Assembly (NCBI GenBank): GCA_013289825.1
Contig: JABCZF010000004.1
Span: 62,001-126,000 of the forward strand
Reading direction: 5' to 3'
Origin: Acidobacteriota bacterium
Lineage (GTDB): Bacteria; Acidobacteriota; Terriglobia; Acidiferrales; UBA7541
DNA: 64,000 nucleotides
Below are positions 17,764 to 27,353 of this stretch, one piece after another (the stretch's first letter is position 1; every line of letters begins with the position of its first letter). Below the pieces are notes generated by a model. That model did not search any database. It saw nothing but the letters and a program-made list of their open reading frames with translations, and was not told the origin of the DNA. The position numbers were made by a program, and so were the translations under genes.

Positions 17764-18999
17764 ATGCAGCAAAACGAATGGATCTACGACTGGAATGTGG
17801 CGCGAACGCCGCTCATTGCGCCGGGCACCCGCGTCCTGCTGAATGACGAAACGCTGCGCGACGGCCTGCAAAATCCTTCTGTCCACGATCCCAGCATAGA
17901 AGAAAAAATCGAAATCCTGCACCTGATGGAAGCGCTGGGCATCGACTCGCTGAACATCGGCTTGCCGGGAGCCGGCGCGCGCGCCAGGGAACACACCGAG
18001 GCAGTGGCCCGCGAAATCGTCACCAAGCGCATGAAGATCAAGCCAAATTGCGCGGCGCGAACGATCGAAGCCGACATTCGCCCTATCGTCGAGATTTCCC
18101 AGCGCGTGGGAATGGCCATTGAAGCCGCGACTTTCCTGGGATCAAGTCCCATCCGCAGGCTAGTCGAAGACTGGACCGTCGATCATCTCGAGCGCACCAC
18201 GGAAAAGGCGGTGAAGTTCGCTGTAGATCACGGCCTTCCGTCCATGTACGTCACAGAAGACACCATTCGCACCGACCCGGACACGGTGAAGCGTCTTTAT
18301 GCGGCGGCCATCCGCAGTGGCGCGCGGGCCATCGTGCTTTGTGACACCGTCGGCCACGCCATTCCCAATGGCGCTTACAACCTGGTGAAATTTGTCATCG
18401 AGGAAGTGGTCAAGCCCAGCGGAGAGAACATTCGCGTGGACTGGCATGGCCACAACGATCGCGGCCTGGCTGTCGCAAATTCGCTTGCAGCGATCGCCGC
18501 AGGTGCCGATCAGGTGCACGCCGCGGGCAATTCGCTCGGAGAACGGGTCGGTAACACGGCCATGGAGCTGATGCTGGTGAACTTACGCTTGATGGGCCTC
18601 ATCCACCAGGACTTGTCGCGGCTAAAGGAGTATTGCGAAAAGGTCGCCAGCGCCACGCACACGGTCATCCCGCCGAATTATCCCGTCATTGGCCGCGATG
18701 CTTTCCGCACGGCAACCGGCGTCCACGCCGCCGCCATCATCAAAGCCTTTCACAAAGGCGACCAGTCGCTCGCCGACTCCGTCTATAGCGGCGTGCCCGC
18801 GCATCTCTTCGGTCTCGATCAAGTCATCGAAATCGGTCCCATGAGCGGCAAGTCCAACGTGCTTTTTTGGCTCGAGCGCCGCAAAATTCCAGCCGACGAC
18901 GCCCTCGTCAATCGCATCTACGACGCGGCCAAACAATCGGCACGAGTGTTGACGGACGCAGAAATTTCCGCGCTGTGCGCCGAGGCTACACGCCGTTGA
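17764..18999 (+). CDS. LeuA/HMG-CoA lyase superfamily acyltransferase (2-isopropylmalate or homocitrate synthase-like)
   Basis: A 411-residue DRE-TIM barrel enzyme that condenses an acyl-CoA with a 2-oxo acid. Motifs are LNDETLRDGLQNP near residue 26 (catalytic Arg-Asp), the metal-binding DWHGHNDRGLAVAN near 226 and the conserved GNSLGERVGNTAMELML near 260. It has a helical subdomain after ~300 but no C-terminal LeuA regulatory domain, so it should not be feedback-inhibited like classical LeuA. leuC and leuD lie 15 kb away on the other strand. GGAAGG precedes the ATG. Substrate unresolved: isopropylmalate, homocitrate and citramalate synthase are all possible. Confidence 0.8.
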   Translation: MQQNEWIYDWNVARTPLIAPGTRVLLNDETLRDGLQNPSVHDPSIEEKIEILHLMEALGIDSLNIGLPGAGARAREHTEAVAREIVTKRMKIKPNCAARTIEADIRPIVEISQRVGMAIEAATFLGSSPIRRLVEDWTVDHLERTTEKAVKFAVDHGLPSMYVTEDTIRTDPDTVKRLYAAAIRSGARAIVLCDTVGHAIPNGAYNLVKFVIEEVVKPSGENIRVDWHGHNDRGLAVANSLAAIAAGADQVHAAGNSLGERVGNTAMELMLVNLRLMGLIHQDLSRLKEYCEKVASATHTVIPPNYPVIGRDAFRTATGVHAAAIIKAFHKGDQSLADSVYSGVPAHLFGLDQVIEIGPMSGKSNVLFWLERRKIPADDALVNRIYDAAKQSARVLTDAEISALCAEATRR

Positions 19000-19025
19000 A
19001 CAGAACCAGAGCGCGCAGCAGGGCA

Positions 19026-20306
19026 GTGAAACGCGTCCTCGTTTGGGTTATTCTCTTCGCTATGCCGGTTCGCTCTTCGCTCGCCCGACAATCCACTCGT
19101 TCCGCCTCCGTCGGCCAGCTTGGCGAAAACGCGCAAGTCCGCGCGGCCCTGGCCTGGTTTGCGCCCAATCTCGTTTGGATCAATGACCAGCAAGCCCGCT
19201 TGACGGAAATTCCCGCGCCCGCTTTTCAGGAAGGCCAGCGTGCGGCGGTGCTTAAAACCCTTTTTTCCGCCGCCGGCCTCACTGTCCAGGTCGATGCCAC
19301 CGGCAACGTGATCGGCGAACTCCGCGGCGTAAACGAAAAAGAGATCGTCGTGCTCTCCGCACATTTGGATACCGTCTTTCCGGCGGGAACGGACGTCAAA
19401 GTCCGCCACGAAGGCAGCCGCATGCTGGCGCCCGGCATTTCCGACAACGGCACCGGCCTCGCCGCGCTGGCGGCCATCGCGCGGGCCCTTCAGGAAGCGC
19501 AAATCAAACCGCAGCGCACCATTCTCTTCGTTGCCGATGTCGGCGAGGAAGGCGAGGGCAATCTCCGCGGTATGCGCGCCCTCGTCGATGCCTACCGCAG
19601 TCGCCTTAAAGCGGTAATCGTTCTAGACGGTGCTGGCACCGATCACGTGACCACCATCGCGCTGGCCTCGCGCCGCCTCGAAGTGATCATCAGCGGCCCC
19701 GGCGGCCACAGTTGGTCGGACTTCGGCATGCCCAATCCGATCAACGCTCTGGTTCGCGGCTCCATGCGTTTCATCAATACCAAGGTTCCAGGATCGCCGC
19801 GCACCACGTTCAATCTAGGACAAATTGACGGCGGCACTTCTATAAATTCGATTCCTTACCAAGCCCGCCTCAAGGTCGACGTGCGCTCTGAAAGCGAGAG
19901 TGAGCTAGCGCGCCTCGAATCTGCTCTGCGCGAGTCGATGGCTGCCGGCGTTCGCGACGAAATGGAGTCCCCCCGGGATCGTTCGCGAGGCAAGCTCGAG
20001 TGGAAGGTGGAACTCCTCGGCAGCCGGCCCGGTGGCGAATTGGCGGCAGGGTCGCCGCTTCTCGCGGCCTTGCGCGCTTCGGATGCTATGGTGGAAAACG
20101 AATCACGGATCGAGCGTTCTTCGACCGATGCAAACATTCCTCTTTCTCTGGGAATCGACGCGATCTCTATTGGCGCCGGAGGCAACGGCGGCGGTGCGCA
20201 CTCGCTCCAGGAATGGTACGACCCAGCAGGCCGCGAAATGGGACTGAAACGCGCCCTGCTCACGCTGCTTGGGGTTGCAGAGGTGGCTCCGGAGAGACCT
20301 AAATGA
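19026..20306 (+). CDS. exported M20-family metallopeptidase
   Basis: A 426-residue M20 zinc peptidase. GTG 19026 gives a signal-peptide-like start (KRVLVWVILFAMPVRSSLA), while TTG 18996, overlapping the previous stop, is the alternative. Metal ligands of the family are visible: SAHLDTVFPAG, GISDNGTGLAAL, ADVGEEGEGN and the C-terminal GGGAHSLQEWYDP. A dimerisation domain lies between (GPGGHSWSDFGMPNP). It probably removes residues from peptides or deacylates amino acids in the periplasm. Its stop overlaps the next start by 4 bases, so the two exported hydrolases are coupled. Confidence 0.85.
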   Translation: MKRVLVWVILFAMPVRSSLARQSTRSASVGQLGENAQVRAALAWFAPNLVWINDQQARLTEIPAPAFQEGQRAAVLKTLFSAAGLTVQVDATGNVIGELRGVNEKEIVVLSAHLDTVFPAGTDVKVRHEGSRMLAPGISDNGTGLAALAAIARALQEAQIKPQRTILFVADVGEEGEGNLRGMRALVDAYRSRLKAVIVLDGAGTDHVTTIALASRRLEVIISGPGGHSWSDFGMPNPINALVRGSMRFINTKVPGSPRTTFNLGQIDGGTSINSIPYQARLKVDVRSESESELARLESALRESMAAGVRDEMESPRDRSRGKLEWKVELLGSRPGGELAAGSPLLAALRASDAMVENESRIERSSTDANIPLSLGIDAISIGAGGNGGGAHSLQEWYDPAGREMGLKRALLTLLGVAEVAPERPK

Positions 20307-22030
20307 AGATTCGCGGGACCAGTTTGCTGTATCTCGGACTGATTGTTTTTTTCAGTTTCTGTGCCGGCGTATTTGTTCTGCGGGCCAAAGCCCAATCCTC
20401 CCAGACCGACTCGCATACCGTCGTTTATCTCCACGGACGCATGTACACGAATGATCCGGCTCATCCGTGGGCCGAGGCCATGGCCATTCGCGACGGCAAG
20501 ATTCGCTGCGTCGGCAAAATCGATTACGTGCTCCTGGAATGCGGAGGAAATGAGCCCAGCGCCGAAACCGTCCAGCTCAAAGGCAAATTCCTCATGCCAG
20601 GTTTCAACGACGCCCACGTGCACCTCGGCGGAGCGGGGGCGGATATGCTCTCCGTGCGGCTAAATGGCGTGGCCACTATCGAGGAGCTGCAGAAGCGCGT
20701 AGCCGACGCCGTCACCCAGCACAAAGAGGGAGAGTGGATCACCGGCAGCGGCTGGGATCACACGCTCTGGGCTGATAAAAAATTTCCCACGAAACAAGAG
20801 CTCGATGCCGTGGCGCCAAAGAATCCTGTTTTTCTCACGCACGTTTCGGGTCACGTGGCCGTGGCCAATACGCTGGCCCTGCTGCACGGCGAAATCAAGC
20901 AGGACACGCCGAATCCTCCGGGCGGCATGATCGAGCGCGGCGCCGACGGCGCAGCCACCGGCATGCTCGAAGAAGATTCCGCCATGAGCCTGGTTTCCGC
21001 CAGGATTCCCGACCTCAAATCCGAGCAGCGCCTCCGGGGCATCCAGATGGTGCTCGCCGATGCCGCCAAGAATGGTGTCACCTCGGTGCAGGATTTTTCC
21101 GATTGGTCCGACTTCCTCGTTTATGTGCAATTGAAAGAAGAAGGGAAGCTCACGCTGCGCATCACGGAATGGCTGCCCTTTCTCCTTCCGACAAATGAGT
21201 TGCTGAATATGCGAGCGCAGGGCGGCACTACGGATCCCTGGCTTCGCACCGGCGCTTTGAAAGCCTTCACCGACGGCGCGCTAGGGTCGCGCACCGCTGC
21301 CTTGCTTGCGCCCTACGCGGATGATCCCTCTACCAGCGGAATCTTGACGAATGATCCTGATAAGCTGCGCGCCATGGCCATTGAGCGCGATAAAGCCGGT
21401 TTCCAGTTGAACTTTCACGCCATCGGTGACCGCGCCAACCGCGTGGCCCTCGATGTCTTCGAAGCCGTCGCCAAAGCCAACGGCCCGCGTGACCGCCGCG
21501 ACCGCGTCGAACACGCGCAAGTTCTGGCGCCCGAGGATTTGCCGCGTTTCGCGCAACTCAAAGTGATTGCTTCGATGCAGCCTTCTCACGAAACCACCGA
21601 CATGCGCTGGGCCGGTGCGCGCATCGGCCCCGACCGCTCCAAGGGCGCCTATGCCTGGGCCTCTTTAGAGAAGAGCGGAGCCCATCTGGCCTTCGGCACA
21701 GATTACCCCGTGGAGTCCATCAATCCAATACGGGGGCTTTATGCCTGCGTGACCCGCGAGCTGCCGGATGGCGGTCCTGCCGGCGGCTGGCAGCCACAGG
21801 AAAAAATTTCGCTGGACGACTGCATCCGCGCCTATACCTCCGGCTCCGCCTATGCGCAATTCGAGGAAGGTAAGAAGGGCGAGCTCAAAGCTGGCGAATT
21901 AGCCGACTTCATTGTTCTTTCGAGCGATCTCACCAAGATTCCACCACAGCAGTTCACCAAAACCACCGTTCTTCTTACCGTCGTAGGGGGCCGCACGGTC
22001 TACTCGCAGGATGGAAGTTCGCCTCATTGA
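20303..22030 (+). CDS. exported amidohydrolase, YtcJ-like
   Basis: A 575-residue amidohydrolase with an N-terminal hydrophobic segment (LLYLGLIVFFSFCAGVFVL), so it is secreted or membrane-anchored. Metal-site motifs of the YtcJ/amidohydrolase-3 group are present: GFNDAHVHLGGAG near residue 101, FHAIGDRANRVALDVFEA near 373, RVEHAQVL near 406 and FGTDYPVESINP near 465. Its natural substrate is unknown. ATG 20303 overlaps the peptidase stop (ATGA), suggesting the two act on related peptide or amide substrates. Confidence 0.87.
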   Translation: MKIRGTSLLYLGLIVFFSFCAGVFVLRAKAQSSQTDSHTVVYLHGRMYTNDPAHPWAEAMAIRDGKIRCVGKIDYVLLECGGNEPSAETVQLKGKFLMPGFNDAHVHLGGAGADMLSVRLNGVATIEELQKRVADAVTQHKEGEWITGSGWDHTLWADKKFPTKQELDAVAPKNPVFLTHVSGHVAVANTLALLHGEIKQDTPNPPGGMIERGADGAATGMLEEDSAMSLVSARIPDLKSEQRLRGIQMVLADAAKNGVTSVQDFSDWSDFLVYVQLKEEGKLTLRITEWLPFLLPTNELLNMRAQGGTTDPWLRTGALKAFTDGALGSRTAALLAPYADDPSTSGILTNDPDKLRAMAIERDKAGFQLNFHAIGDRANRVALDVFEAVAKANGPRDRRDRVEHAQVLAPEDLPRFAQLKVIASMQPSHETTDMRWAGARIGPDRSKGAYAWASLEKSGAHLAFGTDYPVESINPIRGLYACVTRELPDGGPAGGWQPQEKISLDDCIRAYTSGSAYAQFEEGKKGELKAGELADFIVLSSDLTKIPPQQFTKTTVLLTVVGGRTVYSQDGSSPH

Positions 22031-22433
22031 GAACGTCCCAGCCCAGGAAGAAAACTTCCGCCGAATTCTAGTAGCACAAATAATCGAGGGGACCTTGCGG
22101 CCCCTGCGGTTTGCCGGATGGCTCATTTTTGTCTCGTGCGTCGTCGCGATTTCTACCCGCGGAAACGGATCGCGAGCGGCATGATGCGCGGCGTCACGTC
22201 GCCGGAAGCGCCGCCCAAGCCTGCGAACTACGCAGTAAGCAGGGCCGGGACGATCGACTGGAAATCCATGGCGTATTTCCATCGACGCTATCCACCGGAA
22301 GTGAAACTCTGCTGCGCAAACGGTTGTGGTTGCAGATTCAGAAGTACTAGGACTACGTAACCGGACGGGACCCTCTCGTTGAAATTACATAAATTAAATC
22401 TAAAATTTATCTTAACTGAATGTCAGATTCTCG

Positions 22434-22462
22434 TTGACAAAGCGACGGAGCGGCAATATATA
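22434..22462 (+). promoter_or_regulatory. strong sigma-70-like promoter upstream of receptor 1
   Basis: Perfect -35 TTGACA (22434-22439), a 17-base spacer and -10 TATATA (22457-22462), preceded by AT-rich DNA. It lies about 390 bases before the receptor start, so it would make a long leader or an unrecognised short RNA. Confidence 0.5.
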
Positions 22463-22635
22463 GGCCGGTTATAAACCTGTGGTGAGATGTTGTTGCCAAT
22501 CCAAGAGTGTGGAAGACGGTGATGTCGCTCCATTCGTTCACCGTGATTTCGCTCTGTCGCTACGTGGGGAGCTGCACGGTCGCCGGGGGGAAAACCATGG
22601 AGCGACATACGGCGGGGCGGACGGCGTAAAGGCAA

Positions 22636-22850
22636 TTGATATTAATTTTAGATAATTCATGAAGATCGCTTGGTTGCGCTCCTAGGACGCCATGGTGCCT
22701 GGTCTGCATTTGCTTTTGCGATACGGTTGCTCTCGTGGTGGTTGTCTGACTCAAGAAAATCTGGATCTCTGAGATTAGTTGACTCGGTTTGATCTGCTTC
22801 ACCTGCTCGAGAAGTTAGGGGCTCTCAAGGCCCATCCAGGAGGTAGTTGA
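22636..22850 (+). repeat. conserved receptor leader, copy 1
   Basis: Begins TTGATATTAATTTTAGATAA and runs to the start codon 215 bases on. It shares with copy 2 (27138-27353) that opening block, a central ATACGGT...TGGTGGTTG block and the final AAGGCCCATCCAGGAGGTAG containing the ribosome-binding site AGGAGG. Matches are interspersed with diverged DNA, which looks like selected elements. Confidence 0.7.
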
Positions 22851-25800
22851 ATGTCAAGTAAGCGAGTGGCTCTTCTCCTAGCTGCACTGTGTTGTTTCTT
22901 AACTTTGACCCCTTCGGCCCTGTTTTCGCAAACCGCGGGCACGGTAAACGGCTTGGTCACTGACCCCTCGGGTGCTGCAGTTGCTGCGGCGACGGTGACT
23001 TTGACCGATAAAGCAACGGGGTCGCCACGAACGACAACTACGAACGAAGCAGGGAGATACGTCTTCGTTGAGGTTCCCTCTGGCACTTACGATCTTAGTA
23101 TCAGTAAGACGGGGTTCCGCGTTACAAAGCTCGCCGCCCAAAAAGTGACCGTTGGTAGCGAGCTCACGCTTAATGCTGCGCTGGAAGTGGGCACCATATC
23201 CCAGACAGTGGAAGTGACCGCTGTGCGCGGTGCGCAACTGCAGACCGAGAACGCAACCATGGGGAGCACCGTGAGCGGCGACACGCTGCTCGCCCTGCCA
23301 AACTTAAATCGTGACGCTACGTCACTCCTAACCTTGCAGCCCGCCACAGCACCCACCGTAGGCGGAGGCGATGTCTATGGTGGTCAGGTGGCCGGTTCCT
23401 TGAGCGACCAGAATACTTACCTGCTGGACGGCGGCAATTTCACGAGCGACCTGGAGGGTGACAACGGCTACCAGCACTCCGGCATGGGCGCCATTCCGAC
23501 TCCGATAGAAAGCATTGAGGAGTTCAAAGTGGCCACCAACAATCAGACCGCGGACTTCTTCTCCTCCGCCGGCGGGCAGGTTATGTTGGTGACCAAGCGC
23601 GGCACAAACAGTTTCCACGGATCGGCCTACGAATACTTCCAAAGCCAGGTGTTTGACGCCAACACGTGGGACAACAACCGCCTCGGTAATCCGATCGTGA
23701 AGTTTCACGACAACCGTTTCGGGGGCAGCGTAGGCGGGCCCCTGCTCCCCGGCAAGCACCTGGGAGGCAGGACGTACTTCTACGGTTTCTATGAGGGCCG
23801 GCGCTTTCCGGGAACTGCGCAAATCGAGGAGTGGGCGGTACCCTCCGCTTTGATGAGGCAAGGCATCCTTCAATTCAAGGATAGCAGTGGCGTGATCCAT
23901 CAAGTCAACCTGCAGACTTCGACGGCGTGCAATGTCACGGCGACCAATGCGACCGGGGCCTGTGACCCGAGAGGCATTGGCATTAGCCCAGTTGTATCTA
24001 AGATGTGGAACACCTTCATGCCGCTTCCCAACGACCCGAGCTACAACGCCAACGGGGCAGACGCCCTAAATGTCCAGGGATACCGGGCCTCCTTGTCACT
24101 TCCGGAAAAGACAGACTATGGGGCGGTGCGTGTTGATCACGATTTTGGCGACAAGTGGCGGCTTTTTCTATCCTATCGAATTTTCAATGACATAGCCCCG
24201 AGCACCAATCAGATTGATATCGGCGGGTTACTGCCGGGCGACAAGCTTGGCGTCCCGGCCGCCGTTTCGAACAATCCGGCTAGTCCGAAGTATGCGGTAC
24301 TCGGTCTGAACGGAACCCTTACTCCGACTTTGATCAACGAGTTTCACCTTAGCTATTTGCTCAACAACTGGAGCTGGCAACGGCAAGGCGTAACGAAGGC
24401 GATCTCCGGCGTGCCTGCGGGGATCGAGTTCGCGGACTCCCATTTCGGCTGCATGTGCCCAGTCAACATGGACACACAGGATGCTCGCAATCGTATCTGG
24501 GATGGACACGATTGGAATTACAGCGACACCCTTAGCTGGGTGAAGGGCACGCACTACCTTCAGTTTGGCGGCAGCATTGTCCACTGGTGGGACCACCATG
24601 TTCGCGACGACCAAGTGGTCGCGGGACTGCCGGACTTGGTTGACCAGTTGACCAAGGCAACAGGGTTGATAACCTCCGGAGATAACAGGCCGGTCGGGCT
24701 TCCCAGTACTCTGAATAGCATCTGGGATACCCAGTACGCTCAGACACTGGGCATTATTGGAACGGGCGCGCAACTATTTGTCCGTGGTGGAACAGATTTT
24801 CATTTGACCGGCGCAAAGACCTTCGCGGACACCTCGATCATCGACAGTTACAGCCTGTACTTCAACGATTCCTGGAAAATCCGGCCGACCATCACCCTCA
24901 ACTACGGCCTGGAATGGGGTACGCAAATGCCGCCCTACGAGATCAACGGCGTGCAAGATATTGCCGTGGATGCGAGCGGCAACCAGATCAACACGCAGGC
25001 ATACCTTCAGAACACCGTCAACATGGCTCTGAATGGGCAGGTGTATAACCCTGTCATCGGGTTCGAGCCTATCGGTGCTGTGGGCGGTCATCCTAAGTAT
25101 CCCTTCAATCCTTATTACGGAGGCTTCAGCCCCCGTGTGGCGTTGGCGTGGAACCCGAAATTCCAGTCAGGAATCTTGGGCCGCATCACCGGCAACGGCA
25201 AAACGGTCATACGCGGCGGCTTCGCCCGCCTGTATGACCGCAACAACGGCGTGGACTTGGTGCTTGTGCCCCTCCTGGGATACGGCTTCGGCCAAACGAT
25301 CCGGTGCAATGGCGCTGGCATCATCGGTGGCACGTCCAGTTGTTACGGCGGGTCCGGTACCACTCCATCTAATGCGTTCCGTCTCGGCGTGGATGGCACC
25401 AGCGGGCCTTTCCCGGTAGTCCAGCAAGCCCTCCCGATCCCTGCTGAGCCTGGCATTAATTCTCCAGCCGGATCCAACATTTCTTTTCTCGACAACAACT
25501 GGCGGCCCGGTGCGAACAACGGGGTTTCCATCAGTATCCAGCGCGAATTGCCTGACAATATGCTCGTGGAAGTAGCCTACGTGGGCAAGTGGTCCACCCA
25601 CCTTTACCAAGGACTGGACTTGAACAATGTTCCCTGGATGATGACGAAGGGCGGTCAGAGCTTCGCAAAGGCCTATGCCAGTGTCTGGACTGCCGATCAC
25701 GGTGGGACGATGGCCAGTACCCAGCCCTTCTTCGAAAATAGCCTACCGGCAAACTACCTCAATACCACCAATTCGCTTATTACCTCATACAATGCTACGA

Positions 25801-26897
25801 GTGCAGGTAAATCTGCTCCCCTGCCTTTGTGCGCGACGTTTACCTGCGCGGTCCAGACGAATGAAGGCGGCGGGCCCCTTGGGACTGGCAACATTACTAA
25901 CGAAAATGTATATGGAATGTTTCAGGATATGGATACCGGCGCAACTTGCGCGCCCTCAAAACTCTTGCCTAACAACACGCTTTGTCCGTTCACCTTTGGG
26001 ACGGCCCTCCCTGCGGATCTCCAGGGCTATAACTCGATGCTCGGGAACACTACCTTGGGATTCTCCAATTACCAGGCGGGCATTGTCAGGCTGCAAAAGC
26101 GCACCGGGCACGGCCTAACGCTGAACGCCAACCTTACCTGGTCGCATACCCTGTCAACGGTAGGTATCAACCAGGAATATACCCAGGCCAACCCGTCCGT
26201 TCCGTTTAACCTCCGGTACGACTATGGAGCAGCACCCTTTGACACACGCTGGGTATTCAATATGCTCGGCACCTATGAGTTGCCTTTCGGTAAGGGTAAG
26301 TGGCTGGCAACCAACAACGGTATCTTGGACCGGATCATCGGGGGCTGGACTTTCGCTCCGATCTTCCAGTGGAACAGCGGGTTGGTGGAGGAGACCTACA
26401 CGGGTTCCTGCGACGAGTTCGGTCAAGGGAACGTCGCTTTTTGCTCTGGCATGGTACCTTTGTCCGGAGTCAACCTAGGCAACATCAGCCGATCACCCCA
26501 TTATGGCGTCACGTCCAATGGCGGTATCGGCGCCAACGGGGATGCCAGCAATGGCGGAGCCGGGGTCAACATGTTTGCCAACCCCACCGCGGTATACAAC
26601 GACTTCCGGGCGGTAGTTCTGGGTATCGACGGTCGCGCCAACGATCTCGGCCCGCTCTATGGCCAGCATCGCTGGAACCTGGACTTTACCATCGCCAAGA
26701 CCACCCGAATCAATGAACGGATGGGACTCACCTTCTACGCTCAATTCTTCAACGCGTTCAATCACATGGAGTTCAGCGATCCAGGTCAATACGGAACTGG
26801 CGGACTCAATCTCCAGAACCCAGCCGCTTTTGGCGTGTTGAACAGCCAGTTCAACACCCCGCGGCAAGTTGAACTAGGGCTACGGTTCTTTTTCTAG
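22851..26897 (+). CDS. TonB-dependent receptor, Oar-like with carboxypeptidase-regulatory-like domain (receptor 1)
   Basis: A 1348-residue outer-membrane protein. The signal peptide ends near SALFSQ (residue 27). A CarboxypepD_reg-like beta-sandwich follows (VNGLVTDPSGAAVAAATVTL to ~110), then a plug-like region (TYLLDGGNFTSD, TKRGTNSFHGSAYEYF). A long beta-barrel ends in a terminal aromatic strand (QVELGLRFFF). By family it imports a large substrate or has an Oar-like surface role. Ligand unknown. Many closely spaced cysteine pairs lie in predicted loops. It is paralogous to the next gene, sharing its leader and first residues MSSKRVAL. Confidence 0.88.
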   Translation: MSSKRVALLLAALCCFLTLTPSALFSQTAGTVNGLVTDPSGAAVAAATVTLTDKATGSPRTTTTNEAGRYVFVEVPSGTYDLSISKTGFRVTKLAAQKVTVGSELTLNAALEVGTISQTVEVTAVRGAQLQTENATMGSTVSGDTLLALPNLNRDATSLLTLQPATAPTVGGGDVYGGQVAGSLSDQNTYLLDGGNFTSDLEGDNGYQHSGMGAIPTPIESIEEFKVATNNQTADFFSSAGGQVMLVTKRGTNSFHGSAYEYFQSQVFDANTWDNNRLGNPIVKFHDNRFGGSVGGPLLPGKHLGGRTYFYGFYEGRRFPGTAQIEEWAVPSALMRQGILQFKDSSGVIHQVNLQTSTACNVTATNATGACDPRGIGISPVVSKMWNTFMPLPNDPSYNANGADALNVQGYRASLSLPEKTDYGAVRVDHDFGDKWRLFLSYRIFNDIAPSTNQIDIGGLLPGDKLGVPAAVSNNPASPKYAVLGLNGTLTPTLINEFHLSYLLNNWSWQRQGVTKAISGVPAGIEFADSHFGCMCPVNMDTQDARNRIWDGHDWNYSDTLSWVKGTHYLQFGGSIVHWWDHHVRDDQVVAGLPDLVDQLTKATGLITSGDNRPVGLPSTLNSIWDTQYAQTLGIIGTGAQLFVRGGTDFHLTGAKTFADTSIIDSYSLYFNDSWKIRPTITLNYGLEWGTQMPPYEINGVQDIAVDASGNQINTQAYLQNTVNMALNGQVYNPVIGFEPIGAVGGHPKYPFNPYYGGFSPRVALAWNPKFQSGILGRITGNGKTVIRGGFARLYDRNNGVDLVLVPLLGYGFGQTIRCNGAGIIGGTSSCYGGSGTTPSNAFRLGVDGTSGPFPVVQQALPIPAEPGINSPAGSNISFLDNNWRPGANNGVSISIQRELPDNMLVEVAYVGKWSTHLYQGLDLNNVPWMMTKGGQSFAKAYASVWTADHGGTMASTQPFFENSLPANYLNTTNSLITSYNATSAGKSAPLPLCATFTCAVQTNEGGGPLGTGNITNENVYGMFQDMDTGATCAPSKLLPNNTLCPFTFGTALPADLQGYNSMLGNTTLGFSNYQAGIVRLQKRTGHGLTLNANLTWSHTLSTVGINQEYTQANPSVPFNLRYDYGAAPFDTRWVFNMLGTYELPFGKGKWLATNNGILDRIIGGWTFAPIFQWNSGLVEETYTGSCDEFGQGNVAFCSGMVPLSGVNLGNISRSPHYGVTSNGGIGANGDASNGGAGVNMFANPTAVYNDFRAVVLGIDGRANDLGPLYGQHRWNLDFTIAKTTRINERMGLTFYAQFFNAFNHMEFSDPGQYGTGGLNLQNPAAFGVLNSQFNTPRQVELGLRFFF

Positions 26898-26925
26898 AAA
26901 ACCACAGAATCTCATCCAAACCTAG

Positions 26926-26954
26926 GAGGGCCGGTTTGCCGGCCCTCACTTTTT
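26926..26954 (+). terminator. rho-independent terminator of receptor 1
   Basis: Nine-base perfect arms GAGGGCCGG (26926-26934) and CCGGCCCTC (26939-26947) around TTTG, followed by ACTTTTT. It begins 29 bases after the receptor stop. Confidence 0.85.
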
Positions 26955-27353
26955 GGTCAGGAACGCGGCCGTGCCCCTCTCTTCTGGTCTCCTCCTGTGT
27001 TCATTTCCTTTCAGAGCGCTTGATCAACGGTGTTCCCCTGAGCGAATTCTGTGCTTCGGCGGTCTGCAAGGTTTCTATGAAACCCTGTAGCTAAATATGG
27101 CACGACATATATATCGTTTATATTGGTGCGCGGGGAATTGACATTAATTTTAGATAATGTATAGACAGCATTTGGTTTAGCGTTTTCTTCCGCATTGGTA
27201 GCTGGCTTGCAAATGTCTTTGCCATACGGTCTTTTTATGGTGGTTGCCCAATTCAAGGATAGTTTGAATTCTCGAGCGTAGTTGGCTTTGCTCGATTTGC
27301 CTCACCTGCTTGAGATGTTTAGGGCTCCGAAGGCCCATCCAGGAGGTAGTTGA
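26955..27353. other. intergenic region between the two receptors
   Basis: About 400 bases, of which the last 216 are the conserved leader copy 2. The first part has no gene. A short AT-rich stretch near 27090-27125 partly resembles the region just before leader copy 1. Confidence 0.5.
27138..27353 (+). repeat. conserved receptor leader, copy 2, with promoter-like start
   Basis: Starts TTGACATTAATTTTAGATAA, 216 bases before the start codon (copy 1: 215). Here TTGACA (27138-27143) and TATAGA (27160-27165) stand 16 bases apart and may be a promoter. In copy 1 the equivalent boxes are TTGATA and CATGAA. The last ~60 bases, including AGGAGG, are nearly identical in both. Confidence 0.65.

Larger units (their letters stand above)
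22031..22850. other. long intergenic region ahead of receptor 1
   Basis: 820 bases. The first ~350 hold only short open frames with no protein-like features. An AT-rich stretch (~22390-22430) precedes a near-consensus promoter at 22434-22462, and from 22636 the sequence matches the leader of the second receptor. No small RNA could be confirmed. Confidence 0.5.

Noticed and set aside
22031-22436. Short open frames of 60-127 codons upstream of receptor 1
   Set aside because: No ribosome-binding site, no recognisable composition, and overlapping frames on both strands look equally random.
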